Shown here: piece after piece, positions 5,994 through 7,444 of the stretch
Layout: every line of letters starts with the position of its first letter
How positions within the stretch are numbered: position 1 is the stretch's first letter
The notes under the pieces: generated by a model
The model's input: the letters and a program-made list of their open reading frames with translations, nothing else
Databases searched by the model: none
Told to the model about the DNA's origin: nothing
Translations under genes and position numbers: made by a program
Source: an uncultured Oscillospiraceae bacterium
GTDB lineage: Bacteria > Bacillota > Clostridia > Oscillospirales > Oscillospiraceae
Assembly (NCBI GenBank): GCA_910588365.1
Contig: CAJUQS010000039.1
Location: forward strand, 1 to 7,444
DNA length: 7,444 nt
Direction of reading: 5' to 3'

Positions 5994-7013
5994 TCAACGC
6001 CGCAGCACCTCCAGCGGCCGTCCGGCCCACTCCCCGCAGAGGGAGAAGCTGTCCTCCAGTCCCTCCGTGATGGTCACGCCGCCCTCCTCGTCCAGGAGCA
6101 CAAAGTCAAAGTCCCCCGTCTCCCGCCAGAATTCCGCCGCCCGGTCCGCCCCCATGACGAACAGGGCCGTGGACAAGCCGTCGCACAAAGTCCCCTCCTC
6201 CGCCACGATGGTCACAGACGCCAGGCCGCTCCGGGCCGGCCGGCCGGCGGCGGGGTCGATGATGTGCCAGTAGATCTCTCCGTCCTGCTCAAAGAAGCGC
6301 TGGTAGCCGCCGGAGGTGACCACCGCCTTGTCCACGATCTCCAGCGCGGCGGCATATCCCCCCTCCGGGGCCTGGACCGCCACCCGCCAGGGCGAGCCGT
6401 CGGGCTTGCTCCCCAGGGCATGGACGTTGCCCCCCAACTCCACGATGGCGGAGGTGACACCCGCCTCCTCCAGCAGATCCATCAGCACGTCGCCGGTGTA
6501 CCCCTTGGCTACGGCCCCCAGATCCAGCTCCATCCCCTCCGGCAGGGTTAGGGTGCTCCCCGACAGCGCGACCCGGGCGTAGTCCACCCGCTCCAGCAGG
6601 CCGTCCAGCTCCGCCCGGTCCGGCACCCGGCCGCCGCCTGTGGTGAAGCCCCAGGCGCGGACCACCGGATAGATGGTCACATCCAGCGCGCCGTCCGTCC
6701 GGCGGCACAGCTGCAAGGCCCGGTCCAGCAGCGCGGCCGTATCCCCGGAGAGGGCCACCGGCGCGCCGCCGCTGTGGTTGGCGGCATAGATTTCGCTGTT
6801 CTCATCGGTGGTGGAGAGCAGGCCCTCCAGCTCCCGGATGCGCTCCTTTGCCGGCTCTGCCGCCGCCTGGGCGTTCTCGCCATAGAGGGTCAGCTTCATC
6901 AGGGTATCCATGGCCGGGAGCTCGGCCACCACCGGCTCCCCGGCGGGGGAGCCGGCACAGCCGGAGAGAATGAATATGAGTGCAAAAAATAATAGAATGC
7001 GGTGGGATTTCAT
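5994..7013 (-). CDS. apbE: FAD:protein FMN transferase, ApbE family lipoprotein
   Basis: The product is 339 residues, a normal ApbE length, starting 5 nt after AAGGAG. It begins with a signal peptide and lipobox ILSGC, making Cys19 the likely lipidated residue; the mature protein would be anchored on the outer face of the membrane. ApbE uses FAD and Mg2+ to attach FMN covalently to Thr/Ser of extracytoplasmic redox proteins such as Rnf/Nqr subunits and flavin reductases. Motifs in order are TDGALDVTIYPVVRAWGF (106-123), LDLGAVAKGYTGD (163-175), ELGGN (192-196), VTSGGYQRFF (232-241), HIIDPAAGRPA (250-260) and CDGLSTALFVMG (277-288). The last supplies the usual metal-binding Asp278 and Thr282; the preceding residue is Cys rather than the more usual Ala. 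No FMN-binding target protein is in the window, so the substrate is unknown. No good promoter is seen within the upstream hairpin region, so its transcription start may lie further out. Confidence 0.93.
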   Translation of the reverse strand: MKSHRILLFFALIFILSGCAGSPAGEPVVAELPAMDTLMKLTLYGENAQAAAEPAKERIRELEGLLSTTDENSEIYAANHSGGAPVALSGDTAALLDRALQLCRRTDGALDVTIYPVVRAWGFTTGGGRVPDRAELDGLLERVDYARVALSGSTLTLPEGMELDLGAVAKGYTGDVLMDLLEEAGVTSAIVELGGNVHALGSKPDGSPWRVAVQAPEGGYAAALEIVDKAVVTSGGYQRFFEQDGEIYWHIIDPAAGRPARSGLASVTIVAEEGTLCDGLSTALFVMGADRAAEFWRETGDFDFVLLDEEGGVTITEGLEDSFSLCGEWAGRPLEVLRR

Positions 7014-7026
7014 GGGAGCTCCTTCT

Positions 7027-7183
7027 TTGCCGCCTTCGGCGGCAAGGGGTGAATGTTTCTCGATTGTATGGTTCGGGGCCTATGCGGCCCCGCGCCCCGC
7101 AGGTCCTTTTTGTGCGCACAAAAAGGACCCAAAAAGGCGCCAGCCCCCAGGGGCTGGACCCCCTCCGTTTTACGGGGGTTTTT
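7027..7183. repeat. Cluster of five hairpins, including a perfect 28-bp palindrome
   Basis: Five stems follow one another in about 160 bp. They are TTGCCGCC-TTC-GGCGGCAA (7027-7045); CGGGGCC/GGCCCCG (7074-7092); a perfect 28-bp palindrome whose left half is GGTCCTTTTTGTGC (7102-7129); CCAGCCC/GGGCTGG around CCAG (7140-7157); and CCTCCGT/ACGGGGG (7162-7178) followed by TTTTT, terminator-like on the plus strand. The first stem lies directly beside the apbE ribosome binding site. There is no plus-strand gene to the left that needs a terminator, and the dense packing fits an interspersed intergenic repeat more than a dedicated regulator. Copies elsewhere in the genome would be expected, but cannot be seen here. 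Confidence 0.5.
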
Positions 7184-7444
7184 CGTACACGCTCTGCAAA
7201 TGAAGAATTGCGGTGCCCCGTGAACAAGAATATCCTTCGGGGTTCTGATCTAGTGGTCTGGCGGTTATCCGACTCCGCCTGCCGGCCTCTTAAAGGGACA
7301 GAGCCAGCAGCGAGCGGGGACCCTCCGAATCGCTGCAACGCAAATCTGCACCGCACCGATGTGCCACAGCAGGGGCCCCCGTTAGGACCCGTGGGTAGAC
7401 AGGCGGCGCTTGCGTCGCCGGGCCAGTCGTTCGGCGGAACGCCG
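7184..7444. other. Structured stretch without a recognisable gene
   Basis: No frame gives a recognisable protein, and no tRNA, rRNA, tmRNA, RNase P or SRP signature is seen. Several short stems can be drawn: GGCGG/CCGCC around TTATCCGACT (near 7260-7280), GCAGCGA with TCGCTGC enclosing CGGGG/CTCCG (about 7307-7337), GCAC-CGAT-GTGC, CGGCG with CGCCG around GCTTGCGT-like sequence, and CGTTC-GGCG-GAACG at the right edge. On the minus strand a frame enters from the edge and stops at 7382-7384 after 20 Arg-rich residues, too little to call a gene. It could be a structured RNA, a continuing repeat, or the leader or tail of a gene beyond the edge. Confidence 0.3.

Noticed and set aside
7200..7300. 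tRNA-like fragments such as CTAGTGGTCTGG
   Set aside because: No cloverleaf, no T-loop in the right place and no acceptor stem could be drawn.
6802..7356. Minus-strand open frame running through the hairpin cluster into apbE
   Set aside because: It crosses several hairpins, is Arg/Gly/Pro-rich and overlaps the apbE signal peptide in another frame; no domain is seen.
7382..7444. Minus-strand C-terminal fragment of 20 Arg-rich residues at the window edge
   Set aside because: Too short to distinguish from chance in GC-rich DNA; needs sequence beyond 7444.
1..7444. CRISPR array or complete mobile element
   Set aside because: No evenly spaced direct repeats, transposase, integrase or matching terminal repeats with target duplication were found.

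Overview
The window looks like chromosomal DNA of a GC-rich, gut-type Firmicute, most plausibly in the Oscillospiraceae/Flavonifractor-like Clostridia. That rests on the GC-rich coding sequence, strong GGAGG-type ribosome binding sites, a DUF975 membrane protein, a clostridial-type galactokinase variant, and GC-rich hairpin clusters between genes. No rRNA, tRNA, CRISPR array, transposase or integrase is recognisable.

Region 1 (1-1457) is the ragged end of a type I restriction-modification locus. The C-terminal part of HsdM (1-429) overlaps the start of hsdS (419-949). This HsdS keeps one target-recognition domain and breaks off within the conserved helix that should follow it. From the hsdM stop codon onward the DNA is clearly AT-richer. 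In the same AT-rich block, on the opposite strand, lies a small Cys/His-rich gene of unknown function (875-1381) with its own good promoter; its 3' end overlaps the hsdS tail by 75 nt. The block looks like a recombined, horizontally acquired cassette.

Region 2 (1458-4230) begins with a non-coding stretch carrying an imperfect inverted repeat and a strong terminator. A minus-strand operon follows: a galactokinase-family GHMP sugar kinase (2653-3936), then an alpha/beta-hydrolase esterase (1739-2596), driven by a promoter at 4019-4047. The pair suggests use of an (acetylated) sugar.

Region 3 (4155-5955) is plus-strand. A DUF975 integral membrane protein has its own promoter and a hairpin after it. 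Next is a carboxymuconolactone decarboxylase-cupin fusion whose promoter has the 19-bp spacer and central dyad of a MerR-family-controlled promoter. It ends at a strong hairpin terminator.

Region 4 (5994-7444) holds a minus-strand lipoprotein of the ApbE family (FAD:protein FMN transferase). Upstream are about 430 bases without a convincing gene, containing a run of hairpins (including a perfect 28-bp palindrome) and then a further stretch with many short stems of unknown nature.

The genes do not form one obvious pathway. The most unusual points are the broken hsdS with its unknown antisense neighbour, the MerR-type promoter without its regulator in view, the altered sugar-binding motif of the kinase, and the structured DNA at the right end.
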